A stretch of 64,000 bases of DNA from Sipunculus nudus (Eukaryota; Annelida; Sipuncula; Golfingiida; Sipunculidae): NCBI GenBank assembly GCA_026874595.1, contig CM049310.1, forward strand, positions 2,170,001-2,234,000. The letters are read 5' to 3'. Within the stretch, counting starts at the first letter, position 1. Each line of letters opens with the position of its first letter. The notes beneath the pieces are model-generated. The model had not been told where the DNA came from and made no database searches. It saw nothing but the letters and a program-made list of their open reading frames with translations. This document shows, in pieces, positions 11,280 to 22,575 of the stretch. The translations under genes were made by a program, and so were the position numbers.

Positions 11280-12877
11280 ACGGTCGCGCCACCGCCGCCG
11301 CCGCAGAGATTTCGTTTGGACGCGATAACTTAAAAAATATTTTTACGAATCTTTACCAAACTTGACATGTGCATAGATATGGGTGAGAGGACAGAGATAT
11401 TGGTAAGAGGACGAAGCCTATTTAAAATGGGGTCATGACCTTTACTAGGAGTGACCTTGACCTTGAATAGTTCCATTTTTTTTGGGGGGGGGGGGGGAAT
11501 CACACAATTTCTTAAATATCTCAAGAAATCTTGCATGGCTTGATCCAAAAATCAACTTGATCGAAGATCTTGGATAGTGTTGTCATTTACCGGAAACTGG
11601 TGGCGCCACATGTTATCCTTTTCTGGATTTCGTGCCATTTAATACCCCCATTATTGCCACTTTACCAAACTGTGAGCATTCGAAGTAAAAAAAAAACTAA
11701 TGGACAGATTTCTATCATATTAGGCATTTACATAGACATGGGTTAGGGGATGATGTATAATTAAATTGGGGTCATAACCTTTCCCATGAGAGTGGCCTTG
11801 ACCTTGAATATTGCCATATATGGTAAAAATCACATTAAATCATAAATATCTCAATAAGGGATGCAAGGATTGGTCCAAAAATCAAATTGACCGAAGATCT
11901 TGGATAGCTTCTTCTGCGGAAGGCAGGCGGCGCCACCTTCTGTTCTTTTCTTGTTTTCGCGCCTTCTAATACCCCATCATTGCCACTTGACAGTACTGTG
12001 TGCATATAAGTCTAAAACTAATGAACAGATTGGGCTTAAATTGTGCATGTCCATTGATCTTGGATACCTCCATCTTGTATTCATGATTGGTAGTGCTATC
12101 TGCAATCGTAAATGTGTTGAGTCCATACGTACGTTTGCTTTCGGTGAAAATTGCTCATATCTCCGGAGTGGTTCAAGGTATTGGTCTGAAATTTGGCATG
12201 TCCATCCATCTTGGAACGTTTTCTCATAAACCAGACAGGTGGCGCCACCTACCTTGCCGTATCTGTAGGATAAATTAATTCCCTTTCCTTAGGAGTGATT
12301 ATCCTTATTGGTCTGAAATTGTGCAAATCCACCTACCTTCCCGCTTCCGTAAAATAAATAAATGCTCTTTTCTCAGGAGTGATTTGCCTTGTCTAGTCTT
12401 TTTTTATCTTTAAGAATATTTCTTTGACAAATATTTCATTTTTTTTAAATATGAATTATTTATTTTATATTATGATACTGCATAAAACAAGCAGTTAGAT
12501 TCTTCAAATTAAAAAGAGAAATGTGGAACATTAAGTTTTAAATGTTATGTATTTCCCAAGGCACAAGTAAATATATTGAAACAAGGCCTACAGGCCTAAT
12601 GCGAACCTGTGCAATGGGATATACGTCAGGTATAATGCTCCCATACTGGACCGTTCTTTTCCCGTACAAGTGTGACATGCATATATACAGTGCAAGCACT
12701 GAACATTTTGAACTCGAGTACATACACCAATTACACTAAAGTCACTGCTGAAATAATGGCATTGGTGCACACAACACAAAAATGATTGTAGGTGGCACCA
12801 CCAGTCTTGTGTACGAGAAAGACAATTGTAGGTTGTGCAACAAGTCTTGTATACAACAAAACTATTCATGTATAATG
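11280..12877. repeat. dispersed repeat family with GGTGGCGCCACC core, segment 1
   Basis: Repeated blocks contain a palindromic core close to GGTGGCGCCACC (about 11600, 11925, 12238), preceded by atcaa(c/a)ttgatcgaagatcttggata-like sequence. Two blocks also carry tgaccttgaccttgaata (11449, 11793), the reverse of the AGGTCA motif seen at 2.7-5.4 kb. Units are diverged and not strictly periodic. No coding gene is supported. Confidence 0.6.
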
Positions 12878-13021
12878 TACGCTCTTTACACAGCGGTTTA
12901 TCTATGGGCCTACTACTTATATCGTAAGTGCTGTTTGTTTTGACCTCGTATCCTGAGTCGCTACACCAGAGGGGAGCACTGTATTTTGGTCCAATCAGAT
13001 GAGACCCTGTGATGGAAGATA
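12878..13021 (+). mobile_element. TACGCTC-family DNA transposon, 5' fragment
   Basis: Begins tacgctctttacacagcg and matches the first about 140 bp of the copies at 970 and 43879, then stops near gagaccctgtgatggaaga. The right end is missing, so no target duplication can be assigned. Confidence 0.65.
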
Positions 13022-13900
13022 CGACCTCTATGGTTGGCTGAAATGGTCACATGATTAATAAATAGCAAATATATATGCTGTTGGCAAATTTGTTTAGGGG
13101 TTGAACAGGCCGTTGTGTATGAGCTAGACCACTAACTTATTCCATAAATAGTTGTGATCCTCTTGACTGCGTGTAAACAAGACATCATATACGACACACA
13201 ACTGATGCGACAAGGAATCTACATAATTATCAGGACGTGTTGTCAGCAAAACAGTTTATAAACCAAACGAAGAATAGTATATGCACAATTTCAGGCTGAG
13301 ATATCAAATACATCCTGAAAAATAAGCAGGCATATAGACTGTGCAAAAATTATTGTAGGTTGCGCCACCAGTCTTGTATACGACAGAGCTATCTGATATT
13401 GAATAATTATGCACCATTTCAGGCTGATATATCAAATCCCTCCTGAGAAATAAGCAGGTACATACACTGTGCAAAAGTTATTGTAGGTCTTGTGTACAAG
13501 AAAGCCAATAAAGATGCATAGACATGTCAAATATAAGACCAATATATCAAACTTCTCTTGAGTCAGGCGCCTTGTGGTTATTAGGCTTAGGTGAGAAAGG
13601 CAGTTGCACCGAGTCAACTGGAACAAATTGCTAGCTTCAGCTACTGCACTGAGAGAACTCTTCACCTGCACCTGGCTGCATTGAGTGAAGTCGTGACCCG
13701 TGCATAAATTGAAAAAGCTGGAAGTCTGCCAAAGCTTTAAATAGATACAAACTGACCTTTGGCCTGTTGCGAAATCTCAAATAGTTGGCAGTCTGCCATG
13801 CTATTTATAGATACAGACACAATTTTGGCCTGTTGGTGAATCTGTTTTCACATACTGAAATACTTTGGCTGCAATACTTTATTTCAAGCTGATATATTCA
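13022..13900. repeat. GGTGGCGCCACC-type repeats and intergenic sequence
   Basis: Diverged repeats of the family at 33140-33560: words such as ggttgcgccaccagtcttgt, catttcaggctgatatatc and cctgagaaataagcag recur at 13290-13490. There is a second duplication around 13720-13830 (agtctgccaa, atagatacaaac). No gene seen. Confidence 0.5.
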
Positions 13901-13904
13901 AAAG

Positions 13905-14720
13905 ATTATTTTATAAAATGGGTCACGTCGCTCGGCTGAATTTTGGAAAATATAAGCAACTGCAAAATTATTTATTTATTTATTTATTGGTTTTTCATGT
14001 ATATAAGCATTTGAAAAACCAAGAGAAAATGGCCCTGCTAAAATGAGACTCTGTAAAATATAGAATAATGGACATGAACTCAAGCATATGCACTGTGTAA
14101 TAAATGAAAACTGTGGCCTGAAACCATTTAATGATGAACCAAGGGAAAACATGGGCCTACAGTAAGTGTTATATAAAAGTTACATTTGATAAACAAAAAA
14201 TGTGTAAAGATAATCAAGTTTTAAAAAGTTTAATATATGGCCATATGAGTTAAAAATTAATCCAACAAAGTTTGACAAATATTTCTGATTTTAAAACTAA
14301 GTTTAACAGTGTTATTCACACCTAGGCCCGGCCAACTTTAAGAGATATAAATGGAATGCTACAAAGTATTTATATCTTCTTAAATCTTGTCAGTTAGCAC
14401 TTACATTAGATCCTAATATTTTATCACTTTCAATATTAGGATTAAATTCCTGAACTTTTTTTCTTAAAAAGAATCAAAATTGTCCAAGTCTCAACAAAAA
14501 GAAATAATTTAACATTAAAAATCATACGATTTGTCTTGTTTATTTCTCCTGTGTATTGAAGGGGTGGGTGGAGGAGGGGTCTCTGTTGTTGCTGCTGGTT
14601 GCTGAAAAATGTGAAATTATAAGATTCATCTTGTTATAGTACAGGTCTGTTATCAAAATTGGGGGGGGGGGGGGGGGGGGGAGAGAGAGAGAGAGAGAGA
14701 GAGGAAGGCTCCCTGTGGTA
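13905..14720 (+). repeat. dispersed repeat, GGGTCAC..GCTC(A/G)GCTGA family, 5' part
   Basis: Homologous to 35735-36500: both run from gggtcac(a/g)tcgctc(a/g)gctgaattttggaa through aatggccctgctaaaatga to aaggggtgggtggagg and ggctccctgtggta. Near its end it contains a poly-G run followed by (GA)n at 14660-14703. No coding content. Confidence 0.7.
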
Positions 14721-14774
14721 TTAACTGCATACAGCCTGATCAAGCTCAAAAAGAGGTTACGGTTACGGTTACAC

Positions 14775-15530
14775 ATAAAAACATACTCACCTGTACAGGT
14801 GAGTTCAGGTAAATACAGGTAAATTATTTTTTTAATGAAGTATATATTTTATTTTATACATGTAATAAGGGAGAAAAAAAAAACATACAACTTAATTTTG
14901 AGTGCCATGTGTAAAATTTATGAATTACAGGTACTAACTGCACTATTTATTGGGTTACCTGAAATGATACCTTTGATCTTAAAAAGATTTAAATACCTTT
15001 GTAAGTACAGAATATAAAGACAACTTTTCATTTTAAAAGTGGAGAGGAAATTTTTGAAGGAGTCAAAACAATATGCAGAAGCTATCTTTTAATTAACTGC
15101 ACAGCCACGAAACTTGTGGATTTAAATTTTGCCAATTTCTACCTGTAAAAGTTTACTCACCTGCACAGGTAAGATCAGGTAAATAAAGGTAAATTCTCAT
15201 TTTTTTAATTTAAATTAAATATTATACTTGTTATAAGAGACATCGCAATTAAAACTATTTACTTTTGTCCAATGTGCAAAATATATAATTTATGGGTGTG
15301 AAATGCACTAATTATCTAGTTACCTGTAATATACCTTTTTATGTCAAATTAATATATTTTAACATGTGCAGGCAAAAACAAATCGCCGACTGATTTTAAA
15401 ATAAAATCTGGAAAATTGTGTCTACCCTGTTTGTTAACATTTCATGCAATAATAAAATTGCTGTTTAGTTGGTCTGTCGCGTTTATCTGCACAGGTAAAA
15501 ATCCAGGTGCGACAGGTAAACAGATGTGCA
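14775..15530 (+). repeat. two imperfect tandem units of about 375 bp
   Basis: The blocks at about 14783 and 15158 share actcacctg(t/c)acaggt, (t)aggtaaat and aaggtaaatt, followed by similar AT-rich text and gttacctg(a/t)aat. A third partial start with ctgcacaggtaaa lies at 15487. No gene seen. Confidence 0.5.
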
Positions 15531-16147
15531 CTTGGTTCGATCAACGATTAGCCTAAATAAACGTTGATATATCCAAATCTTTCCCATTCGAAACAGTGCA
15601 AATGTACTAAAATTTGAAATAAAAAAAAAATCAAAACAAATATGTCTTACACTTGTGAAAACTCTTATTTTCTTAATTGAGGGTATCCATGCAATTTCTT
15701 TAGAAGTATTCGCCCCTCCGCGGCTGACGGTGATTGAGCGAAAATGAGTGAATTTAGCAATATGAAGCACACAAGGTACATTAACGAGGCGGTTTTGCAA
15801 ACTTTAGTCGCAGTATTATCCTATCTAGTCAATATAACGGAAAAATAAAAATAAATAAAACATTTACTGGGCAATTAAGATGCAAGACGACACGTCTGTT
15901 TGGTTTTATTCCTGAACGGTCCAATTCTACCGCGTCATCCCTCAGCCAGCGGTGACGCACTGACGCTGAAAACTTTTCTCACCCAATCGTATCTACTTTT
16001 ACATCGGCAAGGTTCACGTGACTGGGTCTGGCGTGTTTATTTTGTAAAGTCTTTTAAATGTACAAGGTTCACGTGACTGAGTCTGGCGTGTTTATTATAA
16101 GAAGCATCATGAGATGCAGTGCCGACTGGCGGTCGAATTATTCTTTT

Positions 16148-16179
<32 letters not shown>

Positions 16180-17214
16180 GAGTTACCTGGAAACATCCTC
16201 TCACGTCATGCAAGAGTTACCTGGAAACATCCTCTCACGTCATGCAATATGTATGCATTAGAATCGATTCTTTCCCGCAGGGATCAGAAACAATGAGAAC
16301 ACTGGTAGTACTAGTAGAACAATAATTTATTACATATATAATAAATATGCACATTAATGTAAACAAATCGTTATTTAAAATAACGGAAAATCAATATTTT
16401 TTATTGTTGGAAAGGTGTTTTTAAAATGTGCTATTGGGGATAATTCACATAATACCAAAGTTTATAAACGTGGGAAAACGATACTAAACTGTGAAGTAAC
16501 ACCAAAGAAACATGTTTCACAGTACATTTTAATGTATGTTATGTTATTCAAAGATATAGGCCTACGTAAGTTCAACAATGCTTATCAAAATCATGCCTAG
16601 TTACTATGATTTCATAGCAGTACATTCTGGTGTCTTAGAGGAAAATTGCACGTAGGCCTACATATCTTCATCCACTTACTTATCCAGGTCTTCAATTTGC
16701 ACTTTATTTCAGTGACATTTAAATGAAGCATAATTACGTCATATGAAATTAATATAAAATGGAAATATAATATATAATTACATTTATTCAATTCAACTTC
16801 ACTTGAAGAAAAGTAAGAAATTGATTTAATAATTTTGAGATGCACAATTCCTTGGTTAACTAGATGTATACACGAGACCTAACTTCAAATCATATAGCTA
16901 ATCTGGTAACCTCCGTATGCAATTTTGTACATTTAAGCCCTCATATAGTCAGAAATCATGCACTGCTGATAAAACTTCAGCTTCAGCATGAAAGCATGCG
17001 GTCTCCCCAGGCTGCAAGGTGGTGATTTCACGGAGAGGCAGAGTTCCAGTTAATTATAAAACAACATGAAGCAACAATACAATAATTCTCAAGAAGCACC
17101 TGGAATGTTCCAAAAACTTCTAATAATTTATGATCTCTTGGGTGTTTGATTATTTATTTATTTTGTATTCACCAGTCCCGTCAGCTGTAGAGACGCGGAC
17201 CATGACCTACACCT
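15531..17214. other. intergenic with short direct duplications
   Basis: No gene recognised. Two direct duplications are clear: aaggttcacgtgactg(g/a)gtc at about 16008 and 16063, each with a CACGTG box, and a 34-bp unit starting agttacctggaaacatcctc repeated head to tail at about 16180-16247. A poly-G run sits at about 16161-16178. Confidence 0.5.
17211..17214 (+). repeat. target-site duplication ACCT (left)
   Basis: The four bases acct immediately precede the left LTR and recur immediately after the right LTR at 25325-25328. A 4-bp duplication is compatible with a Ty3/gypsy integrase. Confidence 0.65.
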
Positions 17215-17821
17215 TGTAGAGTATCAACTCTTATAGGTATTCTATATATTTTAATGTTATATTTTAGTGTAATATTTTGCATGTATTCTATATAGTTTAA
17301 TGTTATATTTTAGGGTAGTATTTAGTTGTAATTCATAATGTCAGGACCAGTAGTTATTCAAACACATTGTATAAGGTATATTACATCATTCGGGCATACT
17401 TAAACGCTGACACTAATGCGACATTGAAACGTACATTGTATATAGACATAGACCCCATGCAGTTTACATAACAATACTTCTAGTTACGTGTCATCCACAA
17501 TCTGTCCACTCAGCTTGAGGTGACACAACACTCTAATTAAGATTACTTCCTATACCTTTAGTTACGTCCACGCCTCCTCTAATTATCAAGGTACTGATGC
17601 CTTCTCAGTTGCTAATTGCAATCAGGGTAGCGGCCGGCTGGTAGAGAGCCGAGGCCGAGTCAGTTGAAGGTCAGACTGAGAGCCGTTCGGAAGTCCGGCT
17701 CATACTTGTCAACTTATTATTATCAAATACCATCGATGTTTATGCCTGTATCAAGTTATATTCTACAAATAAACGTTTTATATTTATCGGCTGCATCCTG
17801 ACTTATCGGGGGACCTCTACA
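17215..17821 (+). repeat. 5' LTR of element 1
   Basis: 607 bp, TG..CA, with 7-bp inverted termini TGTAGAG/CTCTACA. An AATAAA polyadenylation signal lies at 17768-17773. A short internal duplication (tattctatata, taatgttatattttag) is at 17237-17320. It differs from the 3' LTR at about three sites. Confidence 0.93.
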
Positions 17822-17822
17822 C

Positions 17823-17840
17823 TGGCGAGCGTGCCTAAAA
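17823..17840 (+). promoter_or_regulatory. primer-binding site, element 1
   Basis: TGGCGAGCGTGCC begins one base after the 5' LTR. A TGG start pairs with the CCA end of a tRNA, as expected for minus-strand DNA priming. I cannot name the tRNA from the sequence alone. Confidence 0.6.
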
Positions 17841-17927
17841 GTGGACCTATACCGCTGTGAGTACTAAGTTCATCCGAAATCATAATCCTACAAGTAAGTG
17901 GTGAGAACTTTTATTTTGCCGGTAAAC

Positions 17928-19058
17928 ATGAATGAAGGACAACAACAGGCGATTCAGGCCCAACCAGTAATGATCCACCCAGAGCAAATGGCACTACTTC
18001 AAAATTGCATGCAAGCCCAAGCGGGCCAACATGCCATCAACCAAAGACGCTATCAGATAGAAGACTTAGTGAGAAGAACACGTACCTGTGATGCTTCCAC
18101 ATACACAGCCTTGAAACGCTGGCTTCAAGAGGTCGAGTACACCCAAAGCTACACAGCGGATAATACGGTGCTTATAGAGGTCGCCCTAAAAACGTCCGAC
18201 GGCGAACTTAGGGACGAAATAGAACAATTTCTGACAGAGTACGCCGCCGGGGCCCCAAACAGAGACCCAATTCCGCGTAACCAAACCCCTTGGGGACACT
18301 TAAAACAACATATTTCAAGGACATTCTTGCCTCCAAATGATGAAGAAGAGCTACGAGAAAAAGTGCACCGCATGAAACAGGGCCCAGGCGAAACAGTCGC
18401 CTCCTTCAATCGCCGCTTCAAGTCCGCAGCAGAAGAGGCTTACCCAGCAGCCCTCAGGAATCTGGACCAGCAACGTGTGCTTCTCAAAGACTACACAGCG
18501 GCACTACACGATCTGCAAGTAAGACGCCCTGTTGTCCATTCCGATCCGCAAACAGTTGAACAGGCCATGGTTAAAGCTGCTGAAATAGAGGTAGCCGAAA
18601 AACGATTAAACTCCCTAGTTACATCAACTGAAAGAATAGAGGAGCCTATGGACATTTCGGCAATTCACCCAAAACAAGCCCCCTTAAATGAAACTGACAT
18701 CGCTAGAGTAATCGACCAGAGACTAGCTGCCCTGTCCATTTCGGCCGTTTCGCACGCACAGCCCCATCAAAATTCAAAATTTCCCGCCCCAAACAATCCA
18801 CAACGACAAACAAGCCGTGGATCCAACACAAGACATACGAACCCCCTAGCTTGGACAACAGACGGCCGACCAATATGTTATGAATGTGGTAAGGAAAACC
18901 ATTTAGCGAGACAATGCTTAGTACGACAGTCCAGACTCGCTAATGGAGGGACTTATGTACCCCGACAACCAAACAGACAACCGACAGGTCATAGACGCCC
19001 TTTTGGCCCAGGTTTCACCCAAAGATTCCCCTCAACCTACTCTAACAATTTAAACTAG
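17928..19058 (+). CDS. gag: Gag polyprotein, element 1
   Basis: Structural protein of the retrotransposon. The frame is open from 17898, but I prefer the ATG at 17928 (MNEGQQQ). About 376 residues, intact. The middle shows a retrotransposon Gag pattern (PWGHLKQHI, then ETVASFNRRFKSAAEEAYP). A single CCHC zinc knuckle, CYECGKENHLARQC, near residue 320 binds RNA, and an Arg/Pro/Gln-rich tail follows. The stop TAG at 19056-19058 lies directly after a T TTA AAC slippery heptamer, so Gag-Pol is probably made by -1 frameshifting. Confidence 0.9.
   Translation: MNEGQQQAIQAQPVMIHPEQMALLQNCMQAQAGQHAINQRRYQIEDLVRRTRTCDASTYTALKRWLQEVEYTQSYTADNTVLIEVALKTSDGELRDEIEQFLTEYAAGAPNRDPIPRNQTPWGHLKQHISRTFLPPNDEEELREKVHRMKQGPGETVASFNRRFKSAAEEAYPAALRNLDQQRVLLKDYTAALHDLQVRRPVVHSDPQTVEQAMVKAAEIEVAEKRLNSLVTSTERIEEPMDISAIHPKQAPLNETDIARVIDQRLAALSISAVSHAQPHQNSKFPAPNNPQRQTSRGSNTRHTNPLAWTTDGRPICYECGKENHLARQCLVRQSRLANGGTYVPRQPNRQPTGHRRPFGPGFTQRFPSTYSNNLN
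19049..19055 (+). promoter_or_regulatory. -1 ribosomal frameshift slippery site TTTAAAC
   Basis: T TTA AAC is in the exact X XXY YYZ register of the gag frame (TTA 19050-19052, AAC 19053-19055) and directly precedes the gag stop. The pol frame is -1 relative to gag and is open from the site through the protease motif at 19136. The 3' stimulatory structure was not identified. Confidence 0.8.
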
Positions 19059-20650
19059 AAATCGCCGCAGCCCTAGGTACAGTCAGGCCCCAGATCACAC
19101 TAAACTGCAATGATATCACAATCAAGGCTTTAATTGACACTGGAGCATCTCGTACCCTGCTGCGGCGTGACCTCTTTGAGCGTATCTGTTCACAAACTGA
19201 GAGAATCCCTTTGCTTAAATCCACATCAATTTCACTCCAGTCCGTCACTGGTCAAAAACTTACGGTCATGGGAAAAACTGAAATTCATGTTGACCAGATA
19301 GGTCCGTTACAAGTGATCGTTATCACCAATATGTCGGATGAAATGATTATTGGGATTGATGCTTTAACCCAGGGAAAAGCCTCCCTTAACTTACATCATA
19401 AAAGCATGTCTTGGTTTACACACACGTGGCCTCTGATCTCTCATGCGTCACATGGTGTCGCTGGTTGTTCTGATACACTCCCTGCGACGGGTTTCCCAGA
19501 AATCGATGATGTTATTATTGAATTTAAGAATGTTTTCTCCGGCCCTGGCGATCCTAATGGTTTTCATAAAGGTACGCCTATGAGAATCATAACCGATGGT
19601 CCCCCTATTTATCAGAGGGCATACCGCACACCACTGAAAAGACGAGATGTGATTTCTGACAAAATTGATGAAATGTTGGCGGCAAACGTCATACGGCCCT
19701 CGTGTAGCCCGTGGGCTAGTCCAGTCACTTTAGTACCTAAGAAAGAACCAGGATCAGTCCGTTTTTGTGTGGACTATAGGGCTTTAAATGGTGTCACGAG
19801 AAAAGATCGATACCCTTTACAACGTATTGACGAATTTTTTGACCTCCTGGGCGGTAGCGCTGTATTTACCACATTAGATTTGAAGAGCGGGTACCACCAA
19901 CTTGCAATAGATCCCCGTGATACAGAAAAAACGGCTTTTATCTGTCACAGAGGCCAATTCGAATTCCTCAGAGTCCCGTTCGGGCTTTGTAACGCGCCCA
20001 GTTTCTTCCAAAGGACAATGGAAACAATATTTCGCGACCTCATAGGGGTCTGTGTATTTGTGTATATAGATGATATTGTCATTTATAGCCCGGATATGAA
20101 ATCTCATGTGCAACATGTCCGTAGTGTTCTTAAACGGTTACAAGAGGCTAACCTGCGACTCAAACCGTCCAAATGTGCTTTTGCACGTGAGAAAGTCAAA
20201 TTACTGGGTTATATCATTAATGCATCCGGGGTCCACCTAGATCCAGACAAAACAGCTGCTATTCAAGCGATGACCCCCCCTTCTAACCAAAAACAGTTAA
20301 GATCGTTTTTGGGCATGACCAATTACTACCGTAATTCAATTCCAGGTTATGCAGCAAAAGCAGCCCAATTCACTGATCTGCTAAAAAAGAAGTGTGCTTT
20401 TGTATGGCGTCCCAAGCACGATCTAGCTTACAGAGACCTCCAGAATGCCCTGGTGTCAACCCCTGTCTTAGCTTTCCCCCGCACAGATTTGCCCTACTCC
20501 TTGTATTCGGACGCCAGTGACGTAGCTATAGGAGCTGTGCTTACACAAACCCATGGAAATGGCCAACACAAGGTGATACAGTACTTTTCACAGCAACTAA
20601 CAGACGTCCAACGACGCTGGTCCACAATTGAAAGGAGGCATATGCTATAG
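19055..20650 (+). pseudogene. pol: Pol N-terminal part: protease, reverse transcriptase, start of RNase H (element 1)
   Basis: Read in the -1 frame after gag. The aspartic protease motif DTGAS starts at 19136. Reverse transcriptase landmarks follow: VTLVPKKEPGSVRFCVDYRALN, then TLDLKSGYHQ with the first catalytic Asp, and YIDD at 20063-20074 with the catalytic pair. RNase H begins with SDASDVAIGAVLTQ near 20509. The frame ends at TAG 20648-20650. RNase H homology continues in a different frame just beyond, so a one-base shift in about 20630-20645 breaks pol here. Confidence 0.88.
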
Positions 20651-22575
20651 TAAGCGCAGTGCAAAAACTCAGGCCCTATCTCCTCGGATCCGAGTTTACA
20701 ATTTACACTGACCACAAACCTCTCCTCTCGTTATTTGATAAGAAACTCCTCAATGCCAAATTGGCTAGGTGGGCCCTTATCCTGTCAGAATATTCGGCTC
20801 CCATCCGATATTTTAAAGGATCAGATAACGTGTGTGCGGATTTTCTATCCAGGCCAACCGGCCAGCCCATAGCAATAAGCGATGTTGATCATGAGTGGGT
20901 AGACCCAAAAGCGTACCCCGACGACATCACATTCGAGCAACTACCTTGTCTGGCTGATCACCTCAATCTAGAAGAGGTCGCCAAAGCGCAACAAGCAGAA
21001 TTCCCTGACTTAATTTTGGCAGCATCTGACCCAAACCACTCTGAATATGTCCTGATTAATGACGTCCTGTATTCTATTAGGCGGCCCACTAGGGAGTCGG
21101 CCGAATACCCCCGTTTAGTACTCCCCAGCAAATATCGCGATTCTGTCATTAATAGGGCCCATAGAGAGGTCGGTCATATGGCTACTCTCAAAACCCTAAA
21201 CCGCTTGCATGAATCATATCTCTGGCCAGCTATGCGACAGGAAGTTCGGGCTATCTTGGCTCTTTGTACAGTTTGTATCGCCCACTCACGAAAAAGAGAA
21301 GAAACGCCTATGGGTACTATACCACAGCCCGTTTCCCCAATGCAGATGATTTCTATGGACTTAATTGGTCCTTTCACGAACTCCACACTGGGCAATAAGT
21401 ATGTCCTAACAATAATTGACCATTTAAGTGGGTTTGCGGAAGCTTACCCTCTGCAGTCTAAATCCAATGAGGCAGTCTGGAGGGCCTTTGCTAATCAGTT
21501 CATTCCCTCCCATGGGGTTCCCGAAGTAGTCCTAACAGACAATGGGACGGAGTTCTGTACAGGTGCCTTCATGCAATACATGAAAGACCTCGGCATAGAT
21601 CATAGGCGTTCAACTCCACAGCATCCCACCTCCAATGGCCGCATCGAACGGTTTAACCGCTCCTTCAAAGAAATTCTAAATAAGTTAGTAAATAACAAAC
21701 CAAACCAATGGGAAAACAATGTTGGAGACGTATTGTTTGCACACAGGGTGAGCGTTAGCAGTGTAACGGGCTATTCCCCGTTTTACTTGTTGTATGGAAG
21801 ACAACCGAGACTGCCCCTTGGTCGCTTACTTCAAGCTGCAACCTCAATCTCCCCTTTTGGTAATAGACTGGACGACCTTTCAGAAGCGTTCTCCATAGCT
21901 AATGAAAACACCCGGTACGCTAGGGAAACTAACAGAGCAGCCATAAACAAACGGGCTAATGCAAAACAGATACAAGTAGGGGACACAGTAGTTTTACTTG
22001 CTCCAGAGCCAATTACGTTTTCTTCTAAGTGGGACCCTCAATGGCAGGTCTTCAGAATTTCTGGGCTTACATGTCACTTGCGAAATCAGGTCACGGGTGA
22101 ATTGAAAAAAGTACACAGAGACCATGTGAAATTAGTGGACCCTGACCTTGTCTGGGACGAACTTCCCCCGCGCCCTAAGAGGTCACGCCGCCGCCCAGCC
22201 TGGGATGCTCCAATTACCCCATCCTGTAATCAGACTAATCAGAATCAGCCTGCCACGGGCAATCCGGACAATACCCCAGACCCCCATGATGCCGAATGTA
22301 ACAACACTAATGACCCTGACACGAGCACACCCGACACCGCCGAATCAGATATTGACATGCCTAGCCGCCCCCCAACCCCGTTGGCCAATCAAGTTCCTTC
22401 ACAACCGACGCATGCGCATATAACAAAACGTGCCCGGTCACCCTCCCCCGTAGACCCCACACCTCACTCTGTACGTAACCCTCGACTCAGACAGATCAAG
22501 AGAGTTAAATACAATAATGTGTTGGAAGCTACTGATTTTTTGGACGACGTATTTTCTGATAATTCAGATGATTAA
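20640..22575 (+). pseudogene. pol: Pol C-terminal part: rest of RNase H and integrase (element 1)
   Basis: Continues after the frameshift; open to TAA 22573-22575. RNase H ends with IYTDHKPLLSLF and ADFLSR. Integrase has an HHCC zinc-binding region (HREVGHM ... CTVC, about 21160-21280) and a DDE core with Asp 21358-21360, Asp 21538-21540 and Glu 21646-21648, an exact D-D35-E spacing. The C-terminal segment with WDPQWQVFRISGL is the GPY/F-like part, followed by a Pro/Thr-rich low-complexity tail. The env frame overlaps its last 59 bases. Integrase is intact but would not be made in frame with RT. Confidence 0.88.
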
